NCBI RefSeq assembly: GCF_000620505.1
Contig: NZ_JIBC01000005.1
Location: forward strand, 62,001 to 126,000
Direction of reading: 5' to 3'
DNA from: Sulfitobacter sp. 20_GPM-1509m
Lineage (GTDB): Bacteria > Pseudomonadota > Alphaproteobacteria > Rhodobacterales > Rhodobacteraceae
DNA length: 64,000 nt
The translations under genes were made by a program, and so were the position numbers. Below the pieces are notes generated by a model. That model saw only the letters and a list, made by a program, of their open reading frames with translations, had not been told where the DNA came from and ran no database searches. Positions 1-8,533 of this stretch are shown in pieces; within the stretch, counting starts at the first letter, position 1, and the number at the start of each line of letters is the position of its first letter.

Positions 1-746
1 AGCCCGTCGCGTTCAGCATCAATCGCCAATGAATTGTCCGCAAACTCGCGCCCCAACACCGTGGCCAGCCGCCCGTGCAGCGCGTCGAACATATCGCCCG
101 TCTGCGCTTCGGCCACGAACACCGTGCGCGGGCTGTCGTTGCTGATGTCGCGCAGCTCGAACCGCACAAAGGGCTCGGCCATCGCCAGCCGCTTGATGAT
201 GTCGGTGATCGCCTGCGCCTCGGCGCGGTCGGTGCGCATGAACTTCAGCCGCGCGGGCGTGGCATAGAACAGATCGCCCAGCGTCACCACGGTGCCTGCA
301 TTCAGCGCCACGGGCCGCACCTTGCCCATTGCGCCGCCTTCGACCTTGATCTGGAACGCTTCGGCCCCCGGCACGCGGCTGGCAATGCTCAGACGGCCCA
401 CCGCGCCCAGACTGGGCAACGCCTCGCCGCGAAAGCCGAACGTGTGGATGTTCAACAGGTCGGAGCCGTCGATTTTCGACGTGGCATGGCGGCTCAGCGC
501 CAGCGCCAGATCGTGCCCGGCAATCCCGCAACCGTCATCGGTCACGCGGATCAGCGTCTTGCCGCCATCCGCAATGTCGATGGTCACACGCCGCGCGCCC
601 GCATCCAGCGCGTTTTCCACCAGTTCCTTGACCGCCGAGGCCGGCCGTTCAACAACCTCGCCCGCCGCAATGCGGTTGATCGCGCCCTCGTCCAACTGCC
701 GGATCACCGGGCGTGAATCGTTGATATTGTTGTCTACTATGGCCAT
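1..746 (-). CDS. mutL: DNA mismatch repair protein MutL, N-terminal part (cut by window edge)
   Basis: This frame has no stop before the left edge, so about 248 N-terminal residues are visible. They form the GHKL ATPase of MutL, which couples MutS mismatch recognition to strand incision or helicase loading. Family motifs read directly: IAAGEVVERPASAVKELVEN (motif I, with the Mg-ligand Asn), DDGCGI (motif II) and ATSKI...TFGFRGEALPSL (motif III). The start at 746 gives a short leader (MAIVDNNINDSRP) before the conserved IRQLDEGAINRIAAGE region. Neighbours suggest no operon partner in view. The identification is secure; the C-terminal dimerisation/endonuclease part lies outside. Confidence 0.96.
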   Translation of the reverse strand, partial: MAIVDNNINDSRPVIRQLDEGAINRIAAGEVVERPASAVKELVENALDAGARRVTIDIADGGKTLIRVTDDGCGIAGHDLALALSRHATSKIDGSDLLNIHTFGFRGEALPSLGAVGRLSIASRVPGAEAFQIKVEGGAMGKVRPVALNAGTVVTLGDLFYATPARLKFMRTDRAEAQAITDIIKRLAMAEPFVRFELRDISNDSPRTVFVAEAQTGDMFDALHGRLATVLGREFADNSLAIDAERDG

Positions 747-914
747 ACCGCGATATCTAGCATGGCCGGGCCCGATTCTGAAAGCGTGAAGCCTGAGTTA
801 TCCACTGCCCTTTTCCAGGCCCCACCCTGTCAAAAAGGGGCAAGCCGCCCGCTGCGCCCCGCCCCTTCTCTGGTTCTTAAAATCCAACCCGAAGGGCCGA
901 CTTACGGAACGCTG

Positions 915-2234
915 TCAAATCTCCTCAGGCAGCACCAGATTCAACACAACCGCAACCAGCGCCGTCGGCGCCACCGCACTTGTCGCCAGCGTCGACAGGA
1001 CACCGGGCAGATATTGCACCGCCGTCGGCACCAGGTTCAGACCCAAGCCCGCCGTCAGCGCCACGGCGATGATCACCATGTTGCGGCGGTTCATCTTGAC
1101 CTCGGTCAGCACGTTCAGACCGGCCGCCGCCACCATCCCGAACATCACGATCACCCCACCGCCCAGCACCGGCAGCGGCATCGACGCGATCACCGCCCCG
1201 ATCTTGGGCAGCAGCCCGCAAACGATCAGCACCAGCCCGCCAATGGTCACCACATGGCGCGACATCACACCGGTCATGCCGACGATGCCGACGTTCTGGC
1301 TGAACGATGTGTTGGGCAAACCGCCAAAGACCGCCGCCACCGCCGTGCCCAGCCCGTCGGCATATGTGGCACCGGCAATCTCGTCATCCGTCGCATCGCG
1401 CCCCGCGCCGGCCTTGGTGGTGGCCGAGGTGTCGCCCACGGTCTCAATCGCAGAGACCACACACACCAGCGTCACGGCAATCACGGCACCCAGATTGAAC
1501 TCGAAGCCGAAGGGCATCGGCGTGATGCCGGTGATCCACGCGGCCTTGCCCACGGCGGCAAAGTTGACCATGCCAAGAATGAACGCCAGCACATAGCCCG
1601 CCAGCAACCCGATCAGGATGCCCGAGTTGCTGAGCGACCCCTTGGCAAAGAATTTGACCGCTAACGCCACCACAACCACGGTCAGCGCCACGGCCCAGTG
1701 TTTAAGCGACCCAAAGCTTTCCGCCGCCATCTGGAAATCGGCTGCGCCGCCTGCGGCGTATTTGATCGCGGTCGGGATCAGGTAGAGACCAATCGCCAGA
1801 ATGACCAATCCCGTGACCAGCGGCGGGAACAGCCACCGCAGGCTTTTGATAAAGGCCCCCAGACAAAAGTGCAGAGTGCCCCCGATCAGGCAGGCGGTCA
1901 GCGCCACGCCCATCCCTTGGGTCGCGGCAACGCCCGCCAGCACACCGACAAAGGCAAAGCTGGTGCCCTGCATGATCGGCAACCGCGCCCCCACAGGGCC
2001 AAACCCGATGGTCTGGAACAGCGTCGCAATCCCTGCAAACAGCATCGCCATCTGGATCAGATAGACCTGCTCCGGCCCGCCAAAGGCCAGCCCCGCCGCA
2101 CCGGCCACGATGATCGACGGCGTGACGTTCGAGGCAAACATCGCCAGAACGTGTTGAAAGCCCAGCGGAATCGCCTGGACCATGGGAGGGGTCTCGTTGG
2201 GGTCCGCATAGGCCCCTTGTGAAATATCGCTCAT
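915..2234 (-). CDS. NCS2 family nucleobase permease, probably xanthine/urate type
   Basis: A 439-residue polytopic inner-membrane protein of the nucleobase:cation symporter-2 (xanthine/uracil permease) family. Many hydrophobic segments span residues 20-430. The family signature with a Gln-Asn-x-Gly core is visible as SFSQNVGIVGMTGV near residue 310, and the Q-N pair is typical of xanthine/urate rather than uracil carriers. It is transcribed away from a 5-hydroxyisourate hydrolase gene about 230 bp upstream, which favours urate or another oxidised purine as substrate. The substrate is inferred from this context and not readable from sequence alone. Confidence 0.88.
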   Translation of the reverse strand: MSDISQGAYADPNETPPMVQAIPLGFQHVLAMFASNVTPSIIVAGAAGLAFGGPEQVYLIQMAMLFAGIATLFQTIGFGPVGARLPIMQGTSFAFVGVLAGVAATQGMGVALTACLIGGTLHFCLGAFIKSLRWLFPPLVTGLVILAIGLYLIPTAIKYAAGGAADFQMAAESFGSLKHWAVALTVVVVALAVKFFAKGSLSNSGILIGLLAGYVLAFILGMVNFAAVGKAAWITGITPMPFGFEFNLGAVIAVTLVCVVSAIETVGDTSATTKAGAGRDATDDEIAGATYADGLGTAVAAVFGGLPNTSFSQNVGIVGMTGVMSRHVVTIGGLVLIVCGLLPKIGAVIASMPLPVLGGGVIVMFGMVAAAGLNVLTEVKMNRRNMVIIAVALTAGLGLNLVPTAVQYLPGVLSTLATSAVAPTALVAVVLNLVLPEEI

Positions 2235-2466
2235 TGTTGGCTGTCCCTACACGGTTGAATACGGCCGTCTTGATGCGGCTCATGAAAAACTATGCGGCCT
2301 CGATACGGGACCGATCAAGCAAAACCTCTTGCACGGTCACAACTGCGGCGCTGCACCCGGAAACTGCCAACAATACGGGCGCAGACAAAGGGGCAGGCCT
2401 GCGGAAATCCTTTTGCGCTTCGGGCACCGCTGTGGTCATGCTGTGCCAAAATCAGGAGAGAATGCA

Positions 2467-2826
2467 ATGGCCTCGGGATATCTGACAACGCATGTTCTGG
2501 ACACCAGCACCGGCAAGCCCGCCGTCGGCCTGTCCGTCACCCTTTACCGGTTCGAAGCGACCGCCAAGGTCAAGGTGTCCCACATGGTCACCAATGCCGA
2601 TGGCCGCACCGACAGCCCGATCCTGCCCGAGGACGGCTTTCGCGAAGGCCTGTATGAACTGGAATTCGAGGCAGGCGATTATTTCGATTCCATCGGCGTG
2701 CCCGCCGAAAGTCCACGCTTTCTGAACCGCATCCCGATCCGCTTTGGCATCTCGGACATCGACGCGCACTATCACGTGCCGCTGCTGCTTTCGCCCTTCG
2801 GCTATTCCACCTATCGCGGCAGCTAA
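2467..2826 (+). CDS. uraH: 5-hydroxyisourate hydrolase (transthyretin-like)
   Basis: A 119-residue protein of the transthyretin-related HIU hydrolase family, which hydrolyses 5-hydroxyisourate to OHCU after urate oxidation. It begins GYLTTHVLDTSTGKPA (active-site His in THVLD) and ends in the diagnostic C-terminal tetrapeptide YRGS after HYHVPLLLSPFGYSTY. The start at 2467 is chosen because AGGAGAG lies 8 to 14 bases upstream and the family begins right there; longer in-frame starts are unsupported. No signal peptide, so cytoplasmic. It is divergent from the NCS2 permease; urate oxidase and OHCU decarboxylase are not in view. Confidence 0.96.
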   Translation: MASGYLTTHVLDTSTGKPAVGLSVTLYRFEATAKVKVSHMVTNADGRTDSPILPEDGFREGLYELEFEAGDYFDSIGVPAESPRFLNRIPIRFGISDIDAHYHVPLLLSPFGYSTYRGS

Positions 2827-2830
2827 GCCC

Positions 2831-2887
2831 CTTCATCTTGCCAGATAAACTCCGGGGGAGGCGCAAAGCGCCGGGGGCAGCGCCCCC
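2831..2887 (+). repeat. Dispersed intergenic repeat, divergent copy A
   Basis: A degenerate 22-23 base core (2831-2853, ending in CTCC) is followed by GGGGG and two short hairpins: 2860-2864 with 2868-2872, and 2873-2878 with 2882-2887. The arrangement matches the copies near 13.5, 45.5 and 61.1 kb. It lies between the convergent ends of uraH and the permease gene of the metal transporter, where it might also act as a weak terminator. The core is the least conserved of the four copies. Confidence 0.5.
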
Positions 2888-2899
2888 CTGCAAGGGACG

Positions 2900-3805
2900 C
2901 TATTTGCGCGCCGGCCCTACCAGTGCCGCACCCGCAACCAACACACCGGACACCGTGGCGATCATCCCCGCCGCACTGACCGAATCCTGCGCGCCCAGCC
3001 ACAGCGGGCCATAGCCGGCCAAAACATAACCGATCACCGCCGCCAGCGTCGCAAACAACACCGACCAGGCGATTTGGGTCTCCAGCCGGTTGGTCATCAG
3101 CCGCGCCGCCGCGGGCGGGCAGATGAACATGGCAATCACGATGATACTGCCAACCGCGTCAAATGCCGCCACCGCAGCCACCGCCGCCACAACCACCAGC
3201 GCCAGCCCCAGCGGCCCCGTGCGCAGGCCCATTGTGCGGGCAAAGCCTTCGTCGAAGGTCGAGATTTTCAGCGGCCGCCAGAACACCGCGATAAACAGCG
3301 CCACCACCACCAGCGCCCCGACCATCCGGGGCAGCTCAACTGGCAGATAAGCCAGCGCCTGCGGGTCCCACAACGACGACCAGCCGGTCGCATCCAGCCA
3401 GATCAGGCTTTCCAGATTGCCGTACAGCGCATGTTCCACGTCCAGATGCACGCTGGAAGTGTCCGACATCTCCAGCAACAGAACACCGCCTGCGAACATG
3501 GTGGTGAACACCACACCCATGGCCGCGCCCGGCTCGATCTTGCCCAGCCGCCGGATCGCCTCGATGGCCGCCACGGCCACCAGTGCGGCCCCCGCAGCAC
3601 CCAGCAACATCGGCACGCTGGCCACCAGTCCCGTCACCAGAAACGCCACCACGATCCCCGGCAGCACCACATGGCTGATCGCATCCCCAATCAGTGCCTG
3701 CCGCCGCAACAGCAGGAAATTCCCCGGCAAGGCACAGGCAACAGCCACACAGATGCCGATCAGCATCGGCACCAGCGACAGCGGGACAAATTCGGAACCG
3801 GTCAT
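2900..3805 (-). CDS. sitD: Metal ABC transporter permease (Mn/Zn/Fe family), SitD-like
   Basis: A 301-residue ABC-3 family permease with about eight hydrophobic segments. The conserved N-terminal region LLRRQALIGDAISHVVLPG matches the family's cytoplasmic and first membrane segments, and the C-terminal GSIIVIAMFICPPAAA is the typical core helix. Its start overlaps the previous permease gene by 4 bp (ATGA), indicating translational coupling. It is the last gene of a substrate-binding / ATPase / permease / permease operon. Mn is favoured over Zn because of the binding-protein type and upstream boxes, but this is inference. Confidence 0.9.
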   Translation of the reverse strand: MTGSEFVPLSLVPMLIGICVAVACALPGNFLLLRRQALIGDAISHVVLPGIVVAFLVTGLVASVPMLLGAAGAALVAVAAIEAIRRLGKIEPGAAMGVVFTTMFAGGVLLLEMSDTSSVHLDVEHALYGNLESLIWLDATGWSSLWDPQALAYLPVELPRMVGALVVVALFIAVFWRPLKISTFDEGFARTMGLRTGPLGLALVVVAAVAAVAAFDAVGSIIVIAMFICPPAAARLMTNRLETQIAWSVLFATLAAVIGYVLAGYGPLWLGAQDSVSAAGMIATVSGVLVAGAALVGPARK

Positions 3806-5007
3806 GGTGTTACCCCTTGCGGCGCGGGCAACCGCGCGTCGATGTCTCTCAACTGATCGGGGGTCAGGACGCTGCTCATCTCGGTCAACCCGTCATAGCG
3901 CAGGGCCGCGGCGGCATAGGCCTGATCACTGCGCACAACCTGCCAGCGGGCCTCGTCCAGCAACGCCTGGGCCGCATGGGCGCGCCCCTTGTCGGTCGCC
4001 ACGCCATCGCCCCGCATCAGCCCGCCCCGTTCCATCAGCCGCTGTGTCAGGCGTTCATAGATCGGTTGCCCCTGGGCCAGCGCCAGCAATCCCTGTCGCA
4101 GGTGAACACGGCGCTGGTACTGGCGGTGCTGTACCACCGATGACACCACGCCCCGCCCCGGCGCGCACAGCAGCGAAATCATGAACAGGGCAAAACTGAC
4201 CAGCACGATGATCGGCCCCGTCGGCACATCCGGCACCGCTGCCGAAATCGCAGCGCCCACATAGCCCGACAGCCCGCCGACAATCCCCGCCCCCAACAGC
4301 ACACGGTCCACACGCTCGGTCCAGAACCGCGCCGTCACGGGCGGGATGATCAGCAACGCCACGATCAGGATCAGCCCAACGATCTTCAGCCCAACAACCG
4401 TTACGGCCAGAACGATCCCCATCATCGCCAGATCAATCCGGTTCACATTCCGTCCTGTCGCCAGGGCAAAGTCGGGATCAAAAGCGACCAGCGTCAGCGG
4501 TCGCCGCAGGATCAGCACCAGCGCCAGCGTCAGCGCCGCCGCCAACACCAGCACCAGCGCATCGGATTGCAGCATGCCTGCGGTCGAGCCCAGCAGAAAG
4601 CTTTCCAGCCCCGCTTGTCGACCGCTGGACATGGTCTGGATATAGGTCAGCACCACGATGCCAAAGCCGAAGAACACCGACAGCACCGCCCCGATCGCCG
4701 CATCCTCGGCCAGCCGCGTGCGGGTGCTCAGCCAGTTCACGCACAGCAAACCGATGGCCGCTGAAACCGCACCCCCTGCCAGCAGGCCGATCAGGTTGCG
4801 CCCGTCCCCGCCCATGGCCACCATCAGCACAAAGGCCAGCCCGACCCCGGGCAGGGTGGCATGGCTGACCGCATCGCTGACCAATGCGCGTTTGCGCAGG
4901 AACAGGAACGATCCGCCGACGCCACCCGCGATACCCAGAATGCCCGCACCCAGCGTCACCAGCGTCGCGTTATACCCCAGCCCCAAAAGCAGCGCGTCCC
5001 AGATCAT
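3802..5007 (-). CDS. sitC: Metal ABC transporter permease with regulator-like C-terminal extension, SitC-like
   Basis: At 401 residues this protein is about 110 longer than a usual ABC-3 permease. Residues 1 to about 283 are the membrane domain (FLRKRALVSDAVSHATLPG at 36-54; LILIVALLIIPPVTARF at 212-228). Residues 285-401 are hydrophilic and resemble the winged-helix and dimerisation parts of a DtxR/MntR repressor: a helical stretch with ERLTQRLMERGGLMR, then WQVVRSDQAY and EMSSVLTPDQLRDIDARL. Fusions of this type are known in the family, but the usual metal-ligand His and Cys residues are not evident here. It overlaps genes on both sides by 4 bp (ATGA). Confidence 0.88.
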   Translation of the reverse strand: MIWDALLLGLGYNATLVTLGAGILGIAGGVGGSFLFLRKRALVSDAVSHATLPGVGLAFVLMVAMGGDGRNLIGLLAGGAVSAAIGLLCVNWLSTRTRLAEDAAIGAVLSVFFGFGIVVLTYIQTMSSGRQAGLESFLLGSTAGMLQSDALVLVLAAALTLALVLILRRPLTLVAFDPDFALATGRNVNRIDLAMMGIVLAVTVVGLKIVGLILIVALLIIPPVTARFWTERVDRVLLGAGIVGGLSGYVGAAISAAVPDVPTGPIIVLVSFALFMISLLCAPGRGVVSSVVQHRQYQRRVHLRQGLLALAQGQPIYERLTQRLMERGGLMRGDGVATDKGRAHAAQALLDEARWQVVRSDQAYAAAALRYDGLTEMSSVLTPDQLRDIDARLPAPQGVTP

Positions 5008-5837
5008 CGCGCGGCGGCCCCGGTCCCTGTACCGATCAACGTATCAGCCAGCGCATCCATCTGCGCGCCCGCCAGCCGCCCGCCATAGGCGGTTTGCAGG
5101 TTCGTTTGGGTAAAGGTCGTCGCGACCGGCCCTTCGGCAACGGCCTGTGTGTTGATCAGGAACACATCGTCGAAATAATCACGCACAGTGCTCAGGTCAT
5201 GATGCACCGCCACCACCGTCTTGCCCGCATCGCGCAGGCCCTTCAGCACGTTGATGATCGCCTGCTCTGTCGCCGCATCGACCCCCGCAAAGGGTTCGTC
5301 CAACAGATACAGGTCCGCCCCCTGCGCCAATGCACGCGCCAGGAACACCCGTTGTTGCTGTCCGCCCGAAAGCTGTCCGATCTGGCGGGTGGCAAAATCG
5401 GTCATGCCGACACGCTCAAGGCAATCCATGGCCTGCGCGCGATGTTTGGCGCGGACCCGTCCCAACAGGCCCAACTGGCCGTACATGCCCATCAACACCA
5501 CGTCGATCACACGCGTCGGGAAATCCCAGTCGACGCTGGCCCGTTGCGGAACATAGGCGATGTGGTCCCGCTGCCATGCCATCGGTTGTCCCAGGACGGT
5601 CACCGTACCCGCAAGCGGTTTCAGGATACCCAATGCAGCCTTGAGCAGGGTCGACTTGCCGGCCCCGTTCGGCCCGATGATCGCCGTCATATGACCTGCG
5701 CGCACGGTCATATCGACGGAAAACACCGCAGGTTTCTGCCCATAAGACACCGTCAGCCCGCGTATCGCCAGCGGGCTGGCCAGACGACGTTCGGCGTCGG
5801 TGGGCGCGTCCTTGTCCCGTGCCAATGTGATTGTCAT
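5004..5837 (-). CDS. sitB: Metal ABC transporter ATP-binding protein, SitB-like
   Basis: A 277-residue ABC ATPase that energises the two downstream permeases. Visible motifs are Walker A GPNGAGKST (about residues 55-63), Q-loop YVPQR, signature LSGGQQQRV, Walker B LYLLDEPF followed by AGVD, and the switch-region HHDL. The short N-terminal lead before LAIRGLTVSYGQKPAVF is normal. It begins 3 bp after the binding-protein gene ends and overlaps the next permease gene by 4 bp, so the operon is tight. Confidence 0.94.
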   Translation of the reverse strand: MTITLARDKDAPTDAERRLASPLAIRGLTVSYGQKPAVFSVDMTVRAGHMTAIIGPNGAGKSTLLKAALGILKPLAGTVTVLGQPMAWQRDHIAYVPQRASVDWDFPTRVIDVVLMGMYGQLGLLGRVRAKHRAQAMDCLERVGMTDFATRQIGQLSGGQQQRVFLARALAQGADLYLLDEPFAGVDAATEQAIINVLKGLRDAGKTVVAVHHDLSTVRDYFDDVFLINTQAVAEGPVATTFTQTNLQTAYGGRLAGAQMDALADTLIGTGTGAAAR

Positions 5838-5840
5838 GGC

Positions 5841-6827
5841 TCAGGCTCCCTGATTCAACTGACCGGACATCCCGCCCGCGGGCACGTCGGCACCCAGCGC
5901 ACGGGCAATGGTGGTCACGTTGTGGTCGATCATGCCGATATACGTCCCCTCATAGGTGCCATCCTGCCCCATGGCGTCACTGAACAGCTCGCCGCCCACA
6001 CGCACGTCGTGGCCACGGGCCGCAGCCCCCTCAACGAGCGCACGCATGTTGCGATCCGACACCGAGCTTTCGACAAAGACCGCGCTCAGCCCGCGTGTCA
6101 CGATGGTGTCAACCAGCGCACTGACGCGGTGCAATCCGGCCTCGCTTTCGGTGGAAATCCCCTGAATGCCGATGACCTCGAACCCATAGGCACGACCAAA
6201 GTAGCCAAAGGCGTCATGGGCCGTCAGCAGCACCCGCTGTTCGGGCGGCACCTGTTCCAGCGTGTGACGGGCATAGACATCCAGCTCCCCCAGTCGCGCG
6301 GCATAGGCCTGCGCATTGGCGGCAAAGACATCGGCCATCTCGGGGCGCACCTCGCCCAGCACGCGGCCGATCTCGGTCACCACGCCTGTAAACAGCTCTG
6401 GTGCCATCCAGACGTGCGGGTCATAGCGATTTTCATAATCTGCATGGGCCAGAAGCTGCTCTTTCGGCAGCGCCTCGGCCACGGCAAAGACCTGACGTTG
6501 GCGCGCGAGGGTGTGGAAGAATTCCTCCATCTGCGCCTCAAGGTACAGACCATGCCACAGGACCGCGTCGGCCCGGGTCATGGCAACGATGTCGCTGCGG
6601 GTCTGGCGGTACGAATGCGGATCGACCCCCGGCCCCATCAGCGCCTTGACCGTTACCGCGTCGCCGCCGACTTCGCGGGCGGCGTCTGCGATCATGCCCG
6701 TGGTGGCAACCACGCTCAGCGGGGCTGCGGCAAAGGACGGGCGGGCCAGCACGCTGGCGGTCAGGGCAGCGAAACCACCCAAGGCTGCACGGCGGGACAT
6801 GGAATGTGTGTATGTTTTATGTGTCAT
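5841..6827 (-). CDS. sitA: Metal ABC transporter substrate-binding protein (TroA/MntA/SitA type)
   Basis: About 328 residues. The N-terminus MTHKTYTHSMSRRAALGGF has a twin-arginine-like SRR motif followed by a hydrophobic stretch ending in FAAA, so a periplasmic (possibly Tat) protein is likely. Metal-site landmarks of cluster A-I binding proteins are present: GVDPHSY, YDPHVWM, a Glu in FVESSVSDRNMR, and GTYEGTYIGMIDHNV near the end, a Mn-type feature. No His-rich loop, as seen in many ZnuA, is present. The start at 6827 is preferred over an upstream in-frame start because that would run through the operator-like boxes; TTTGGAG precedes the chosen ATG, although closely. Confidence 0.9.
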   Translation of the reverse strand: MTHKTYTHSMSRRAALGGFAALTASVLARPSFAAAPLSVVATTGMIADAAREVGGDAVTVKALMGPGVDPHSYRQTRSDIVAMTRADAVLWHGLYLEAQMEEFFHTLARQRQVFAVAEALPKEQLLAHADYENRYDPHVWMAPELFTGVVTEIGRVLGEVRPEMADVFAANAQAYAARLGELDVYARHTLEQVPPEQRVLLTAHDAFGYFGRAYGFEVIGIQGISTESEAGLHRVSALVDTIVTRGLSAVFVESSVSDRNMRALVEGAAARGHDVRVGGELFSDAMGQDGTYEGTYIGMIDHNVTTIARALGADVPAGGMSGQLNQGA

Positions 6828-6838
6828 GGCTCCAAATA

Positions 6839-6883
6839 TGAGAATCATTCGCAACAAGTCAAGATAATTGAGAATGGTTCGCA
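6839..6883 (-). promoter_or_regulatory. Two tandem Fur-family-like boxes upstream of the metal transporter operon
   Basis: On the minus strand two 15-bp near-palindromes are present: TGCGAATGATTCTCA (6853-6839) and TGCGAACCATTCTCA (6883-6869). They are identical at 13 of 15 positions and their centres are exactly 30 bp apart. Each has a 7-1-7 inverted structure, matching 6 of 7 and 5 of 7 pairs. They lie 12 bp upstream of the proposed sitA start and resemble operators of the Fur/Mur family, which controls sit operons in alphaproteobacteria. Which regulator binds is inference. Confidence 0.65.
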
Positions 6884-6908
6884 ATAAGGCGCCCAAAGTG
6901 CCTGTTTT

Positions 6909-7859
6909 TCAGTCGAAAGAGATCACGAATGCCGCCCCTCCCGTGGCGTTCTGGTCGTCCAGCGTGATCCGGGCACCGTGGGCAGACAGCAGGGTTTGCA
7001 CGATTGTCAGGCCCATACCCGTGCCGCCCGCATCGCGGCGGGTGGTAAAGAACGGATCGAAAATGCGCCCGGCGTTGCCCGCGCCGATGCCGCGGCCATC
7101 GTCCACGATGTGCAACGACTGCCCCCGACAGGCCAGCATCAGCCGCGTGGCCCCGTGCGCGGCAGCGTTCTGCGCCATCTGGTCGATCACCACGGTCAGA
7201 TCGCTCAGCGACAGGGGCACCGTGCCATCCTGTTCGACAATGATCTGCACGTCGCCAACCTTGGCAGGCAATGCCTGCAGCTGGGTCTGCCCCGGTCCGC
7301 TGCTTTGGCTGGCCGCTGCATGGCGCTGCAATTGTGTCACCAGAGCTTGCATCCGCGCGGCAGACGCTTCGATCGTGTCGATCAACTGGGCCTGATCGCG
7401 TGCAGGCAGGTCCGATTGCAACAGCTCTGCCGCGCCACGCAGGCTGGTCAGGGGCGATTTCAGCTCGTGCGTGACATGATCGGCATAGGCCCGCAGGCTG
7501 GCCGCCCGCGATTGCAGCGTGTCGCCCATGGCGATCACACTGGCCCCCAACGCGCCGAACTCGGGCGTGCCGAAATGCGTGGGCGGAGTGGCGTCGCTGC
7601 GCCCCTCGCGCACAGCGCGCGCATAGGTGGTCAGCCGCGCCACAGGCCGCAGCACCAACCGCCACAGCAAAAACGCCAGAACGGCGGTCGACACCACCGC
7701 CATCCAGAACAGCAACCACCCGGTCTCGCCCCAGCCCAGAATGTTACCTGCCAGCCGGAACCACACGATCCCGATCAGCGGCAGACACAGAACCGCCGCC
7801 AGCGTCCCGCCGATGACAAAGGCCAGCGGCGGACGCCACTTTGCCTTTATCCGCGACAT
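6909..7859 (-). CDS. Sensor histidine kinase
   Basis: A 316-residue membrane histidine kinase. Two transmembrane helices (about 10-36 and 45-70) frame a very short extracytoplasmic loop, so any signal is probably sensed within the membrane or through a partner. A HAMP-like linker (RLVLRPVARLTTYARAVREG) leads to the phospho-acceptor His131 in HVTHELKSPLTSLRG, then N box (VIDQMAQNAAAHG), G1 (VDDGRGIG), F box (IFDPFFTTR) and G2 (GTGMGL). The start overlaps the response regulator gene by 13 bp. The overall layout recalls CreC-like kinases, but the ligand is unknown. Confidence 0.93.
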   Translation of the reverse strand: MSRIKAKWRPPLAFVIGGTLAAVLCLPLIGIVWFRLAGNILGWGETGWLLFWMAVVSTAVLAFLLWRLVLRPVARLTTYARAVREGRSDATPPTHFGTPEFGALGASVIAMGDTLQSRAASLRAYADHVTHELKSPLTSLRGAAELLQSDLPARDQAQLIDTIEASAARMQALVTQLQRHAAASQSSGPGQTQLQALPAKVGDVQIIVEQDGTVPLSLSDLTVVIDQMAQNAAAHGATRLMLACRGQSLHIVDDGRGIGAGNAGRIFDPFFTTRRDAGGTGMGLTIVQTLLSAHGARITLDDQNATGGAAFVISFD

Positions 7860-8533
7860 GGGCCCATCCGCACGCCAACACCATGCACCGTCTCGACCGC
7901 ATCGGCGCAGCCCGCTTCGGCCAGCTTGGCCCGCAGGTTGCGCAGGTGGCTGTCCACGGTCCGGTCGCTGACATGGATGTTGGCCCCATACATCGCATCG
8001 GTCAGCGCGGGCCGCGAGGCGACCTGCTCGGGCCGTTGCATCAGGTGATCCAGCAGCGCCATCTCGCGGTTGGTCAGCGCCAGCGGCACGCCGGCAACGG
8101 CACAGTGGTGGCGGGCCGCGTCCACCTCCAGAACACCCCGCGTGCGTGTCGTCCCCTGTTGCACAACGCTGCTGCGGCGCAGGATGGCACGCACGCGGGC
8201 CACCAGTTCGCGGGGCGAGAACGGCTTGGTCACATAGTCATCGCCGCCCAGTTCAAAGGCCAGCACGCGGTCGATCTCGTCCTCGCGCGCGGTCAGGAAC
8301 AGCACCGGCGTCTGATCCGTGGTGCGCAGTTCGCGGCACATTGCCAGCCCGTCCATCTCGGGCAGGCCGATGTCCAGCACGATCAGGTCAAACCGCCCGG
8401 TGCGGCCCTTGGCCAACCCTTCAGCCCCGTCGCCTGCAGCCTCGGTGCGGAACCCGGCCTGTTCCAGTGCGATGCGCAACACATCGCGGATTTGCGCATC
8501 ATCATCGACAATCAGAATGGTCTGGGTGCTCAT
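7847..8533 (-). CDS. OmpR-family response regulator
   Basis: A 228-residue two-domain regulator. The receiver domain (1-120) has the acidic pair in VDDD, the phospho-acceptor Asp54 in LIVLDIGLPE, a Thr in LFLTARE and Lys in YVTKPF. The C-terminal winged helix (about 130-225) carries LTNREMALLDHLMQ and VDSHLRNLRAKL typical of OmpR/PhoB DNA-binding domains. It overlaps the upstream membrane-protein gene by 4 bp (ATGA) and the kinase gene by 13 bp. Its targets are not evident from sequence. Confidence 0.95.
   Translation of the reverse strand: MSTQTILIVDDDAQIRDVLRIALEQAGFRTEAAGDGAEGLAKGRTGRFDLIVLDIGLPEMDGLAMCRELRTTDQTPVLFLTAREDEIDRVLAFELGGDDYVTKPFSPRELVARVRAILRRSSVVQQGTTRTRGVLEVDAARHHCAVAGVPLALTNREMALLDHLMQRPEQVASRPALTDAMYGANIHVSDRTVDSHLRNLRAKLAEAGCADAVETVHGVGVRMGPCRG

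Noticed and set aside
6827-6839. A 13-base match (TGGCTCCAAATAT) to the intergenic repeat core near the sitA start
   Set aside because: The hairpin part and the rest of the core are missing, so chance or functional coincidence is more likely.
4884-6887. A 667-codon plus-strand open frame opposite the metal transporter genes
   Set aside because: The minus strand carries canonical ABC transporter motifs; the plus frame has low-complexity composition.
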